NCBI GenBank assembly: GCA_026400435.1
Contig: JAPLOZ010000005.1
Coordinates: 20,994 to 84,993 of the forward strand
Direction: 5' to 3'
Length of the DNA: 64,000 nt
From: Hyphomicrobiales bacterium
Lineage (GTDB): Bacteria > Pseudomonadota > Alphaproteobacteria > Rhizobiales > Rhizobiaceae
Positions 35,831 to 44,551 of this stretch are shown one piece after another; within the stretch, counting starts at the first letter, position 1, and each line of letters begins with the position of its first letter. The position numbers and the translations under genes are program-made. The notes under the pieces were generated by a model that saw only the letters and a program-made list of their open reading frames with translations, was not told the origin of the DNA and did no database searches.

Positions 35831-36841
35831 ATGGCGGGCAATTCTTCTCATGCTATGCAGCGGGCTGCCCCGTTGGTCCCGATGCCGGCATTGCTTTCCG
35901 AATTCGGCGTCGAGATCGAAGCGGTGCTTGAAGGCACGGGCCTTGGCGTCGAAGACCTTCGACCGGAGGCAATGATCCCCTTTGCGCAGGCTCAACTGAT
36001 ACTTGACCGCGCGGCTCTGCTCACCGGTCGCGATGATTTCGGCTTGCAGATGGGGCTGCGGCAGGGTCTCGAGGCACTTGGCCCCGTTGGCAGCATCATG
36101 CGCCATGCCGCCACGCTGGGAAATGCGCTCAGCGATTTCGTGGGTCTTCAACTCGGCAATTCCGGCGGAGCGGCGGTCTATCTGCTGAGAAGCGCCGACC
36201 ATGCCGTCTTCGGTTATGGCGTCTACGATTCCAGTGGTCATGCTTCGCCGCAGATTTACGATCTCGCTTTGGCGGTGGGATGCAACATCGTAAAAGAGCT
36301 TACCGATGGTGCTGTCGGGCCATCCGAATTGTGGTCTGTTCGCCGCAAGCCCTCGGACCTCAGTCCATACATGTCGCTTGGACATTGCCCGATCCGGTTT
36401 GAACAGAGCCAGACATGTCTCTTTCTCCCGGGACGCAGTATCGGACACGAACTGCCGCTTGCAGACCCGAGTTTTCACCGGTCTGCGATCGCGGAAATCA
36501 TGGCGCAGCGCGCGCGCGTTCCATGGGATACCGCTCATCAAGTAAGGAATGTGTTCCGATCCCAGTTGGTCGCCGGGCGTACTACAATGCCTGATGTCGC
36601 CAAACGGCTTGGCCTGCATCCGCGATCGCTGCGCCGCGCATTGCAACGAGAAAATGCAACGTTCGACACGATCAAGGATGATGTGCGCTATGCAGTCGCG
36701 CGGGAATTGCTGGCCCTTACCTCGCTGTCGATCGTCGACATCGGCATGGCCCTGGATTTCGCTACGCCGAGTGCGTTTGTGCGCGCCTTCCGCAGGTGGA
36801 GCGGCGTAACCCCGGGCATATGGCGCAAGGAACGAGAATGA
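35831..36841 (+). CDS. AraC-family transcriptional regulator
   Basis: This 336-residue protein has an N-terminal ligand/arabinose-binding-like domain of the ArgR/OruR type (LLSEFGVEIEAVLEGTGL, QAQLILDRAALLTGRDDFGLQMG read in parts) and a C-terminal AraC double helix-turn-helix (PDVAKRLGLHPRSLRRAL, DIGMALDFATPSAFVRAFRRWSGVTP). The ATG at 35831 is preferred over a TTG at 35813. It is divergent from the arylsulfatase, so it is the probable activator of the sulfatase unit. Confidence 0.92.
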   Translation: MAGNSSHAMQRAAPLVPMPALLSEFGVEIEAVLEGTGLGVEDLRPEAMIPFAQAQLILDRAALLTGRDDFGLQMGLRQGLEALGPVGSIMRHAATLGNALSDFVGLQLGNSGGAAVYLLRSADHAVFGYGVYDSSGHASPQIYDLALAVGCNIVKELTDGAVGPSELWSVRRKPSDLSPYMSLGHCPIRFEQSQTCLFLPGRSIGHELPLADPSFHRSAIAEIMAQRARVPWDTAHQVRNVFRSQLVAGRTTMPDVAKRLGLHPRSLRRALQRENATFDTIKDDVRYAVARELLALTSLSIVDIGMALDFATPSAFVRAFRRWSGVTPGIWRKERE

Positions 36842-36999
36842 TGCGTGCCGCAGGTCACGGCTGACGGCCGGCAGTTGCCTGATCAAGGATCGTGCCCGAG
36901 CGTACGAAAAGCACTGTCGGCTTCACAGCCTGCTGTGGCATGCGCGCGATGCATGCAGTAACAGTCGATGCGGTTGCCGAAAACGCGGCGGCGGCTTGG

Positions 37000-37896
37000 A
37001 TGCGCATGATTTCAGTTAAGAGACTTGGCCAGATAGTCGACCCCGCTATGCTCCCCGGAAAAGAGGGGAGAAGCATCAATGGTCCTTCCCTGGTCAAGGT
37101 GCCGGACTGGGTAGATTCGCCACTTGGACGATATTACCTCTACTTTGCCCATCACAAGGGACACTACATCCGGCTGGCTTATTCAGATGCGCTGGAAGGT
37201 CCTTGGTCGATCTATCAGCCGGGGACCCTGAAACTTCGTGATTGCCCCTTGGTTGTCGGGCATATCGCATCGCCTGATATTCATCTCGACGAAGAGAACC
37301 GTAGGTTCGTTATGTATTTCCACGGGCCGATGGTCGGCGCCGACCTCCAACGGACATTCGCGGCGACGTCCAACGACGGCATCAATTTCGAGCCGATCGG
37401 CAGCGCAATCGGCCGACCCTATGTCAGAATGTTTCGCCATCAGGGATGGTACTACGGGCTGTTCGGGGCCGGGGGAACAAAGCTTCGTCGATCGCGAGAC
37501 GGCCTGTCGCTTTTCGAACTCGGGCCGGCGCTGTTTCCGCAGTATGAAAATCAAGCGTCGAGGCCCCGGCACCTGGCCGTACAGAAGCTGTCGGAGCAAA
37601 CGTTGGCCGTGTTTTACACCCGCAAGGGCGATGTCCCCGAACATATCCGCTTGGGCCATATCGACATCTCCGCGGAGTGGACCGACTGGCGGGTGGACGA
37701 TTCGATGCCGCTGCTGTTTCCCGAGAAGGACTACGAAGGCGCCGATGTGCCGCCTGCCCGTTCTGCGAGAGGCATCTCGAAACATCGCGAAAACGCGCTG
37801 CGCGACCCTGCCGTTTTCGAAGAGAACGGTCGAACGTGGCTGCTCTACACCGTTGCCGGGGAGACCGGCATCGCAGTCGCCGAACTGATCCGCTGA
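37000..37896 (+). CDS. Glycoside-hydrolase-like five-bladed beta-propeller protein
   Basis: This protein of about 298 residues has a GH43/GH32-like propeller pattern: INGPSLVKVPDW, LGRYYLYFAHHKGHYIRLAYSDALEGPW (read in parts), ASPDIHLDEENRRFVMYFHG and LRDPAVFEENGRTWLLYTVAGE. Asp/Glu positions resembling the catalytic aspartate and glutamate are present but cannot be assigned with certainty. No signal peptide is visible, so it is probably cytoplasmic. The start is unclear: ATG 37000 or 37006, with a GTG at 36892 possible; none has a good Shine-Dalgarno. It sits between the sulfatase regulator and the glycan cluster, fitting a carbohydrate role. Confidence 0.68.
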   Translation: MRMISVKRLGQIVDPAMLPGKEGRSINGPSLVKVPDWVDSPLGRYYLYFAHHKGHYIRLAYSDALEGPWSIYQPGTLKLRDCPLVVGHIASPDIHLDEENRRFVMYFHGPMVGADLQRTFAATSNDGINFEPIGSAIGRPYVRMFRHQGWYYGLFGAGGTKLRRSRDGLSLFELGPALFPQYENQASRPRHLAVQKLSEQTLAVFYTRKGDVPEHIRLGHIDISAEWTDWRVDDSMPLLFPEKDYEGADVPPARSARGISKHRENALRDPAVFEENGRTWLLYTVAGETGIAVAELIR

Positions 37897-37972
37897 CGAA
37901 AAGTCGGCAGGTTGTTCTCAGCCGCCGAGGGGGTGGCGCGAAGCGGCGGAGCCAGCAACGGCATCGGCCAAG

Positions 37973-38797
37973 CTAGGAAACCCGAGCCGCTCCGCCCTGG
38001 GGCATGAACGCTTCGATCTTGTGGTCCAGGAAGAAAAGCTCGACTGCGGATATCTCAGGAAGTATCTCCCGGACACCAAGGTCGGGATAGATCTTTCGCC
38101 ACTGTCTGCTCAGAGATGCTTCCTCAAGGGTGTCTTCGTTCTCGACAAAAATGTGGGCGTTGGGTGAAAGGCGCGGAAAGAGTTCCGGCCCGGCCGGATA
38201 GCGTTTGAAGATGTCTGGCCTTGCATTTGGCCCGTGCACGATAAGCAGATCGATCGGAAGCGCGCCGACCTCGTCCGGCAGGTCCCCGAGATCGTACCAG
38301 AAGGTTTGCCCTGACGCCCCCGGCACTTTCGCCTCCGCCACCTTGACAGGGATCACCGTCGCGACCGCCGACAAACCGCGGCTTTCCAGTTCGGATTGGA
38401 CGGCCTTTGCCCGGCCACGGTGATCCTCAAGCGAGAACAGGCGACCCGATTTCGCATGGTCCCGCATGATCATGGCCAGCAGAACGGTCGATGCGCCCGC
38501 GCCGCATTCCACCACGCGCAACGGAGCCGTGCGCCTGATGAAATCCGCCACAGCGAGCAGAAACTGCGGAGACGTCGCGTCCAGGGCCGGCACATAAGGC
38601 CTGTTCTCAAGGAGGGACTGAAGCGCCGCGAGGCTCTCCGCCTTGCCCCTCTCTCCGGGGATCACCGGCGCTTCCGTGCGCTGGTAGATAAGCTTCACGA
38701 GTTTCCACTGACGCCTGATGAGAATGACGACAAGAGCTGCCGAAGCGATCTGCAGGACGACGATGGCAGCGAGAGCGATCCACAGCGGCAGGTTCAT
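37973..38797 (-). CDS. Membrane-anchored class I methyltransferase-like protein
   Basis: This 274-residue protein has an N-terminal transmembrane anchor (PLWIALAAIVVLQIASAALVVI) and a Methyltransf_24-type Rossmann domain: RVVECGAGASTVLLAMIM (SAM-binding motif I), FSLEDH (acidic end of beta-2), and DLLIVHGP. The ATG overlaps the TGA of the upstream GT8 gene by 4 bases (ATGA), so the two are translationally coupled. It may methylate a glycan, although some relatives only use the fold. The position next to GT8, asparagine-synthase-like and sulfotransferase genes points to surface polysaccharide modification. Confidence 0.82.
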   Translation of the reverse strand: MNLPLWIALAAIVVLQIASAALVVILIRRQWKLVKLIYQRTEAPVIPGERGKAESLAALQSLLENRPYVPALDATSPQFLLAVADFIRRTAPLRVVECGAGASTVLLAMIMRDHAKSGRLFSLEDHRGRAKAVQSELESRGLSAVATVIPVKVAEAKVPGASGQTFWYDLGDLPDEVGALPIDLLIVHGPNARPDIFKRYPAGPELFPRLSPNAHIFVENEDTLEEASLSRQWRKIYPDLGVREILPEISAVELFFLDHKIEAFMPQGGAARVS

Positions 38798-39657
38798 CCG
38801 GCGCCCTCTCCGGGTTCCACCAACTTGCACTGTCCAACCAGACGTGCGGCGTCATTTGCATATTTCACATACATGTGGGCCATCGGATGTTTGCTGTCGG
38901 CAAGCCACGGCTTGTCGGTACCCACCGCGAAGTGAATGATCGCCGGAGACTTCCTGGCCTGCTCGATCTCGTGGGGTGTGTATGAGCGGCTCTTGTCCGA
39001 ATACCGGTAGAAATCCTCCATGTAGTTCCACTTCAGGTCGAGCCGCGACCAGTTATCCTTGAAGATGAGGTTGAGCGTGTGCTGATCGTGTGTAAACAGG
39101 GCGTCGGAATACTCGTACAGGAAGCGCTCCGCAATATCGGAAACCCCTATCCTGCGCCACTGATCAAGGTCGATTGCCATGAATCCGCTGTTAAACTGGT
39201 GATGGTGATTTCGGGGAAGATTGGCGACCGCCGCAATGGGCTCTTCGGGAATGATGTGAAGGAGTTCCGACATATCGGATGCGACGATGATGTCCGCGTC
39301 GATGCAGATAATCCGCTTTAGCTCCCTGGGAAGGTAGCGGTCGAGAAATGATTTGCCATAGGCTATCGGCGACATGGTTTGCATCGGGTTCAGGTGAACC
39401 CGTTTCCTGACCACGAAATGCATCAGCGGATAGGCGGGAATAGCTATCGCGGTGAGAGGGATGCCTACTTTCCCGGCAACGCGATCAAGAAAACTGAGGT
39501 CGTCTTCCGTGAGGTCGTAGTGCAGAAGATACGCGGCGGCTGACGTCTGCGGATTTTTGTCGCGAAACGACATCAGCATGGCTGCGTAGGGCTTCACGTA
39601 ATGCCGGTCGATAGCGGATGCGAAATTGAAGCCTGGGTGACTATCCGGTTCTGCCAA
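38794..39657 (-). CDS. Family 8 glycosyltransferase
   Basis: This 287-residue GT8 enzyme begins HPGFNFASAIDRHYVKPYAAMLMSF, typical of LgtC-like proteins. The metal-binding DxD motif is IICIDADIIVASDM. HHHQFNSGFMAIDLDQWR and a terminal IIHFAVGTDKPW complete the family pattern. GT8 members add galactose or glucose with retention of configuration to lipopolysaccharide or related glycans. It is the first gene of a two-gene unit with the methyltransferase. Confidence 0.9.
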   Translation of the reverse strand: MAEPDSHPGFNFASAIDRHYVKPYAAMLMSFRDKNPQTSAAAYLLHYDLTEDDLSFLDRVAGKVGIPLTAIAIPAYPLMHFVVRKRVHLNPMQTMSPIAYGKSFLDRYLPRELKRIICIDADIIVASDMSELLHIIPEEPIAAVANLPRNHHHQFNSGFMAIDLDQWRRIGVSDIAERFLYEYSDALFTHDQHTLNLIFKDNWSRLDLKWNYMEDFYRYSDKSRSYTPHEIEQARKSPAIIHFAVGTDKPWLADSKHPMAHMYVKYANDAARLVGQCKLVEPGEGAG

Positions 39658-39755
39658 TTGAGTTTCCTCCGACCTTTGGCTATCTAATCCGAGATGCGTG
39701 ATCAGGTCTATGACGCTGGACGGAAGGTGGCGCTTTGCGTCCGGTTGGAGGCGAT

Positions 39756-41255
39756 GTGCCGGATATTGACCTGAAACTTCTCTACCGCTTCGGATTCATC
39801 TGCCACCGCAAGGGCGAGGAGCCTCTCGGCGACGAGGTCTGGCAGGCTATTAGCAAGGACTGGCTGCGCCATCCCTATGGAAATTTTGTCGTCTGGCTTC
39901 ACCCAGAAACAACTCTGAGCGTTTGCGGCGACAACGACAGGCGAGCGCTGGTGATCGGCGACGCGATAGGCGTCGGCGCACGCGAGGGAAGACCGCTTGC
40001 CCAGGGAGCCGCGGCCGTGTCGAACGGCGAACTGCCTGACGTCCTCTATGACTATACGGGAAGGTTTGCCCTCTTCATCCTCGAAGGCGACGATGCGTTG
40101 ATATTCAACGACCCGATCGGGTCGCGATCGGTTTTCTACACCGTCACCGACCCGGTAGCTGTTGCGTCCCACGCCGCACTGCTGGCGCGGGCCCAGTCGA
40201 GGTCGGTTCGCGAGGACATGGCCGCGTTTGTCGTGTCCGAGCCATTTCGCAAGCGAAAGCCTGCCTATCTGCCTGGCGACGACACGATCCACCAAGACAC
40301 ATACCAGCTGATCGCGAACAATTTTTTCGATGTTGGGCAAAGGAGATCGATCCGCTACTGGCCATCGCTGCGCCGGGTGAAGTATGGCTTTGACGAGCTC
40401 CTGGCCGAATTCGACAACTATTTCAGAAGCCTGTCAGGCTTCCTCCAGGCGAAGAACACGATCGTGAGCATAACGGGAGGAATAGACTCGCGAACAATAA
40501 TCGCTGGCCTCCGGTACTACAATTCGGTTCCGCAAGGCGTGACATGGCTTCGCTACGTCTTCAACGAACCAGAACGGGCAGTCATTGAACTGGTAAGAAA
40601 TGCCACGAAAATGAGCCATCGCTACATTGACGAAAACGAATATTCCGCAAACAAGGTAACTGTTAGCGCCCAGGAGAATGCTGGCGGCTTCAGGCGCAGG
40701 TCCCTGGTCGTCGCGGCAATGCGCGACGCCTACAGCGCGGTCGAAGCGCCTGTTTACGTCAGAGGTTACGGCGGAGAAATCTTGAGAGCGCCTAAATACC
40801 GAATACGCAACACGATGAACAGCATGTCCATCGACGACATGGTCAAAGCGTACGTGATGGGCACGCGCAAGCAGCATCTGGGCGACAAGACCTATCTCAG
40901 GGCGATCGAGGCTTGCTATGAAGGATACGCCAGCCGTGTGACGCCTGCTGACTGCGAAGGCCTGGATTTCAATCCGAACGACATTTTTTATTGGGAGAAC
41001 CGGATTGGAACGTGGGGAACACACATGATGAATGAAATGGACCCGGCGATGTATTCGATGACCGGCCTCAACAGCCGTCGCTTGTTCGAGATGGCATTTG
41101 GCCTTCCGGATGAAATCCGCTTTCCCCAGGGACATCCGAAAGAACTTCTGCGGCGGGTGATCGGGCACTACGATCCTGAACTTGCACGTGTTCCCCACAT
41201 CGACGGAAACTGGGGCAAGCAATCCAAACAAAACGGGAAGACTGAATCTGCATGA
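39756..41255 (+). CDS. Asparagine-synthase-like protein of a glycan cluster
   Basis: This 499-residue protein has an AsnB-like fold. The N-terminal half resembles the glutamine-amidotransferase domain (YTGRFALFILEGDDALIFNDPIGSRSVFY read in parts) but lacks the N-terminal catalytic Cys, so it probably cannot use glutamine by itself. The synthetase half has the PP-loop SITGGIDSRTIIAGL for ATP pyrophosphate binding. Such diverged AsnB proteins occur in capsule and exopolysaccharide loci and may activate a carboxyl group. The GTG at 39756 has TTGGAGG just upstream. The stop overlaps the sulfotransferase start by 4 bases. Confidence 0.8.
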   Translation: MPDIDLKLLYRFGFICHRKGEEPLGDEVWQAISKDWLRHPYGNFVVWLHPETTLSVCGDNDRRALVIGDAIGVGAREGRPLAQGAAAVSNGELPDVLYDYTGRFALFILEGDDALIFNDPIGSRSVFYTVTDPVAVASHAALLARAQSRSVREDMAAFVVSEPFRKRKPAYLPGDDTIHQDTYQLIANNFFDVGQRRSIRYWPSLRRVKYGFDELLAEFDNYFRSLSGFLQAKNTIVSITGGIDSRTIIAGLRYYNSVPQGVTWLRYVFNEPERAVIELVRNATKMSHRYIDENEYSANKVTVSAQENAGGFRRRSLVVAAMRDAYSAVEAPVYVRGYGGEILRAPKYRIRNTMNSMSIDDMVKAYVMGTRKQHLGDKTYLRAIEACYEGYASRVTPADCEGLDFNPNDIFYWENRIGTWGTHMMNEMDPAMYSMTGLNSRRLFEMAFGLPDEIRFPQGHPKELLRRVIGHYDPELARVPHIDGNWGKQSKQNGKTESA

Positions 41256-41881
41256 GCCGCAAAATTTTCATCGCCGGTTGTGCCCGCAGCGGCACAAGCC
41301 TTACCAAGGACCTGATGCGTTGCTTCGAGGAAACATATGTGATCCAGAAGGAAACGCGCGTGGACAAATTCGACGAGCTGGATGGCGAATCCGGATGGCT
41401 GGTCATCAAGAGAACAGCCGGAAGCTACAAGAGGCTCCCCAAGCTCGGTTCCGACATTGAACTCATCTATTGCCTGCGGCACCCGGTTGACGTCCTGACG
41501 AGCAAGCATCCGAAAACGGCACACCTTCGGCGCTTCCACGTTACCTGCGACCGCTGGATTGCCGAACTCGATGCGCTTAAGCAGCTCCGGGCAGCGCAAC
41601 CCAAAAGGCCGATCCTCTACATTCGCTACGAGGATCTCGTGAAGGAGCCAGACCGGATTCAGAACGAAATTTCAAAATCCTTCGGCCTGAAGCCGCGAAT
41701 CAAGTTCAGCGAGGATCCGGACAATCCTATCGTGGCATCCTCGATCGAAAAGTGGCGATCGCAGCCTGAACTCCTCAGCTACGTGCTGGCCATGGAACCT
41801 GACTTCCTGCGCCGGGTCGGGGAATTCTGCGATGAGTTTGGATACAAGATGCCAGCATCGACGGGTTCCGGTCCGGGCTGA
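41252..41881 (+). CDS. Small sulfotransferase-family protein
   Basis: This 209-residue P-loop protein starts KIFIAGCARSGTSLTKDLMRCF, a sulfotransferase-type PAPS-binding loop, with YCLRHPVDVLTSKHP and LYIRYEDLVKEPDRI downstream, matching the 3'-phosphate-binding region and a conserved C-terminal segment. It is shorter than the TPR-sulfotransferases at 4.5-7.9 kb. Translational coupling to the asparagine-synthase-like gene (ATGA overlap) argues that the two act on the same glycan or glycoconjugate. The acceptor is unknown. Confidence 0.85.
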   Translation: MSRKIFIAGCARSGTSLTKDLMRCFEETYVIQKETRVDKFDELDGESGWLVIKRTAGSYKRLPKLGSDIELIYCLRHPVDVLTSKHPKTAHLRRFHVTCDRWIAELDALKQLRAAQPKRPILYIRYEDLVKEPDRIQNEISKSFGLKPRIKFSEDPDNPIVASSIEKWRSQPELLSYVLAMEPDFLRRVGEFCDEFGYKMPASTGSGPG

Positions 41882-41920
41882 CGCCCTGTCCGAAGATGGC
41901 GACCCGACCCAGGCGGCCTG

Positions 41921-42949
41921 TCACACGCTTTCGGGGAGGTGTATGCCGAACGGCAGGTAGCAGTCGCCGGCGCGGCCGCCTTTCCCCGAAAGGCTCTGCG
42001 CCATCTGCCGGACGACCTCGCGGCTGATCGCGCGCACCGGCGTATCGATGACCATGGTGATGGACCTGTCGGACAGCGCGATGCTGGAGAGCGGCGTCAG
42101 CTCATTGCAGATCATGACCGGGCGGCGGCCGGGTTCGACCGCCCGCATCGCGGCAACGGCGCCTTCCATGCCGCCACCCGCGACGTAGCATCCGACGAAA
42201 TCGGGATGCCTGGCCACGAGGTCCAGCAGCGCATCCTCGGTAAACCGGGCATCCTCGAAATTGACGAGCGTCTCGATCACCGAGAATCCTGGGGCTTCCT
42301 CGCGAAAGAAGGCCCTGAAGCCCATCTCGCGCGCCTCGTGGCCGTGGAAGCGGTGACTGCCCACAAACACTGCGACCTTGCCGGGTGCGCGCGCCGCATT
42401 AGCGATCATCCAGGCTGCCGTCCGTCCAACCTTACCGTTGTGGACTCCGACATAGGCGCGACGATAGCCGGGCGCCACGTCCGAGAGGAGCGCAAACACC
42501 GGAATGCCGCGATCGGCGCAGCCGGCCACCGCCGCGCTGACCGCCGGATGCTCCGGCGCCACGACGGCAACAGCCATGCAGCGGGCGGAAAGCGCAAGCA
42601 GCTTCTGGGCTATCTGCTCGGGCGCGCGCGGACTTGCCCTGTCGAGCATGAAAACGCCGCGGAAATCGCTCGCCTCGGCCACAGCCTGGGCCAGTTGCCG
42701 CGCGAACTCGTCGTAAAAGGCCTGGCCGGTATCGAGCAGCAGGAACCCCATACGATATTCCGGCAATTCCTCGCGCAGGCGCCGTCCGATCAGCCCGGAC
42801 GCGTGGTACCCGATCTCGACGGCTGCCTCGTGGACGCGCTTGGCCGTCTTGGGCCTCACATGCGCACGTCTGTTCAGCACACGGTCGACGGTTGCGACGC
42901 TGACGCCGGACGCCAACGCAACCTGTTCGATGGTTGGCCTGTTGGCCAC
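41921..42949 (-). CDS. LacI-family transcriptional regulator
   Basis: This 342-residue regulator has an N-terminal LacI helix-turn-helix (residues 5-24, TIEQVALASGVSVATVDRVL) with the hinge helix, then a periplasmic-binding-protein-like sensor domain of the type that binds sugars or cyclitols (YVGVHNGKVGRTAAWMIANAA, KVAVFVGSHRFHGHEARE). The start is GTG with GGGAG upstream. It is divergent from the MocD-like gene with an imperfect palindrome between them. It probably controls the oxygenase operon in response to the imported substrate. Confidence 0.93.
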   Translation of the reverse strand: MANRPTIEQVALASGVSVATVDRVLNRRAHVRPKTAKRVHEAAVEIGYHASGLIGRRLREELPEYRMGFLLLDTGQAFYDEFARQLAQAVAEASDFRGVFMLDRASPRAPEQIAQKLLALSARCMAVAVVAPEHPAVSAAVAGCADRGIPVFALLSDVAPGYRRAYVGVHNGKVGRTAAWMIANAARAPGKVAVFVGSHRFHGHEAREMGFRAFFREEAPGFSVIETLVNFEDARFTEDALLDLVARHPDFVGCYVAGGGMEGAVAAMRAVEPGRRPVMICNELTPLSSIALSDRSITMVIDTPVRAISREVVRQMAQSLSGKGGRAGDCYLPFGIHLPESV

Positions 42950-42965
42950 GACAAATCTCCCTGCT

Positions 42966-42993
42966 GCTTTGATAGAAATGATAGATTTTCCAT
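42966..42993. promoter_or_regulatory. Candidate LacI operator between regulator and oxygenase operon
   Basis: TTGATAGAAA (42966-42975) and TTTCCATCAA (42984-42993) form a 10-base inverted repeat with one mismatch in the 140-base divergent gap. Position and symmetry fit an operator for the LacI-type regulator. It is AT-rich and lacks the central CpG usual for LacI sites. Confidence 0.45.
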
Positions 42994-43089
42994 CAAGAAT
43001 GTTGAGAACCTATCTCACGGTGGCTATGACTGTGGCAAGGGTCAGATGCCTGCACGGGCAGTCCGATGCCATGTGATCGGGGAGAAAGC

Positions 43090-44199
43090 ATGAGCGCCGC
43101 CGACTTCGAGATGTCTAACAGACCTAGGCGCGACTACAGCCTGGTCGGAGAGAGCACGCGCCGGGCGATCGAGACGGGGCTGGCCTCGGCCGAGTGGTAT
43201 CACACCGAGGTTGCGCGCAAGACGATGAAGGAACTGATGCAGCGCTCCGACGCTCCGGCGATCCGCGACACGATGCTGTGGATCGGGCTGATCCTGGGAT
43301 CGGCGGCCGGCGCGATCACTTTCTGGGGCACGTGGTGGTGCGTGCCGTTTTTCGCGGTGTACGGCGTGCTCTACGGTTCGGCGAGCGACTCGCGATGGCA
43401 CGAATGCGGGCACGGCACGGCATTCAAGACGCGCTGGATGAACGATGTCGTCTACCAGATCGCCTCCTTCATGCTGATGCGCAACCCGGTTGTCTGGCGT
43501 TGGAGCCACGCGCGCCACCACACCGACACGATCATCGTCGGACGCGATGCGGAGATCGCAGTTATGCGCCCGCCGGACCTGTTGCGGGCGGCGCTTGCTT
43601 TCACAGGGTATGGCGACTTTCGCCACGCGCTTCCTGCACTGTTACGGCAGGCGTCCGGCCGGCTGAGCGACGATGAAAAGAGCTATATTCCGGAGACGGA
43701 ATGGCAGCGGGCAGTCGTCGCGGCGCGCTGGCATGTGGCGATCTATGTCGCGACCGTCGCGGTCGCGCTCTACACGCGGTCGTTCCTGCCGCTGATGCTG
43801 ATCGGGCTGCCGCGCATCTACGGGAGCTGGCATATGGTGCTGACCGGCCTGCTGCAGCATATCGGGCTCGCCGACAACGTGATCGACCACCGGCTGAATT
43901 CGCGAACCGTCTATATGAACCCGGTCAGCCGCTGGATCTACTGGAACATGAACTACCATGTGGAGCACCACATGTTCCCGATGGTGCCCTACCACGCCCT
44001 GCCGAGGCTCCACGCGCTGATCAAGCACGACTTGCCGGCGCCAAACCCGTCCATGTGGCATGCCTACAAGGAGGCGTGGCCGGTCCTGCTCAGGCAGTTG
44101 CGCTACGAGGACTTCTATCTCAAGCGCGAATTGCCGGCGACGGCGCGGCCCTACCGGCACGAGTTCCACAACATGGCGGTCTCCGCCGCCGCCGAGTAA
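43090..44199 (+). CDS. MocD-like membrane di-iron oxygenase
   Basis: This 369-residue fatty-acid-desaturase-superfamily membrane enzyme has the three His boxes HECGH, HARHH and HVEHH plus hydrophobic segments around LWIGLILGSAAGAITFWGTWW and HVAIYVATVAVALYT. It resembles MocD, the oxygenase component for rhizopine (3-O-methyl-scyllo-inosamine) demethylation in rhizobia. It is followed by Rieske ferredoxin and reductase genes, the expected electron chain. The ATG has GGGGAG upstream. A hydroxylation or O-demethylation of a sugar-like compound is inferred; substrate specificity cannot be read. Confidence 0.86.
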   Translation: MSAADFEMSNRPRRDYSLVGESTRRAIETGLASAEWYHTEVARKTMKELMQRSDAPAIRDTMLWIGLILGSAAGAITFWGTWWCVPFFAVYGVLYGSASDSRWHECGHGTAFKTRWMNDVVYQIASFMLMRNPVVWRWSHARHHTDTIIVGRDAEIAVMRPPDLLRAALAFTGYGDFRHALPALLRQASGRLSDDEKSYIPETEWQRAVVAARWHVAIYVATVAVALYTRSFLPLMLIGLPRIYGSWHMVLTGLLQHIGLADNVIDHRLNSRTVYMNPVSRWIYWNMNYHVEHHMFPMVPYHALPRLHALIKHDLPAPNPSMWHAYKEAWPVLLRQLRYEDFYLKRELPATARPYRHEFHNMAVSAAAE

Positions 44200-44232
44200 C
44201 ACAGCGCAAACAGGTTCGACGGAAATGCACCT

Positions 44233-44547
44233 ATGGCCGAGTGGATAGAAGCCTGCGCCGCCGGCGACATCGATGAAGAAGACGTCATGCGGTTCGACCA
44301 CGCCGGCCGGACCTTCGCCGTCTATCGTTCTCCCGACGACGAGTATTTCGCGACCGACGGGCTGTGCACGCACGAACGCGTGCATCTCGCCGACGGCCTG
44401 GTGATGGACGACATCATCGAATGTCCCAAGCACAACGGCCGCTTCAACTACAAGACGGGCGCAGCCAAGGGCGCGCCGGTCTGCGTCAACCTCAAGACAT
44501 ATCCGGTGAAGGTCACAGCCGGAAAGGTCCTGATAGAGATCGAATGA
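44233..44547 (+). CDS. MocE-like Rieske ferredoxin
   Basis: This 104-residue soluble Rieske [2Fe-2S] protein has ligand motifs CTHERVHL (C-x-H) and CPKHNGRF (C-x2-H). Size and pattern fit MocE and other bacterial Rieske ferredoxins that carry electrons to an oxygenase. It lies 33 bases after the MocD-like gene and 4 bases before the reductase, so it is the electron-transfer link of a three-component monooxygenase. Confidence 0.92.
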   Translation: MAEWIEACAAGDIDEEDVMRFDHAGRTFAVYRSPDDEYFATDGLCTHERVHLADGLVMDDIIECPKHNGRFNYKTGAAKGAPVCVNLKTYPVKVTAGKVLIEIE

Positions 44548-44551
44548 GCAC

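Noticed and set aside
37922..37949. CCGCCG/CGGCGG inverted repeat between the convergent glycosidase-like and methyltransferase genes
   Set aside because: The stem is 6 bp with a 16-base loop and no T-run, too weak to call a terminator in GC-rich DNA.
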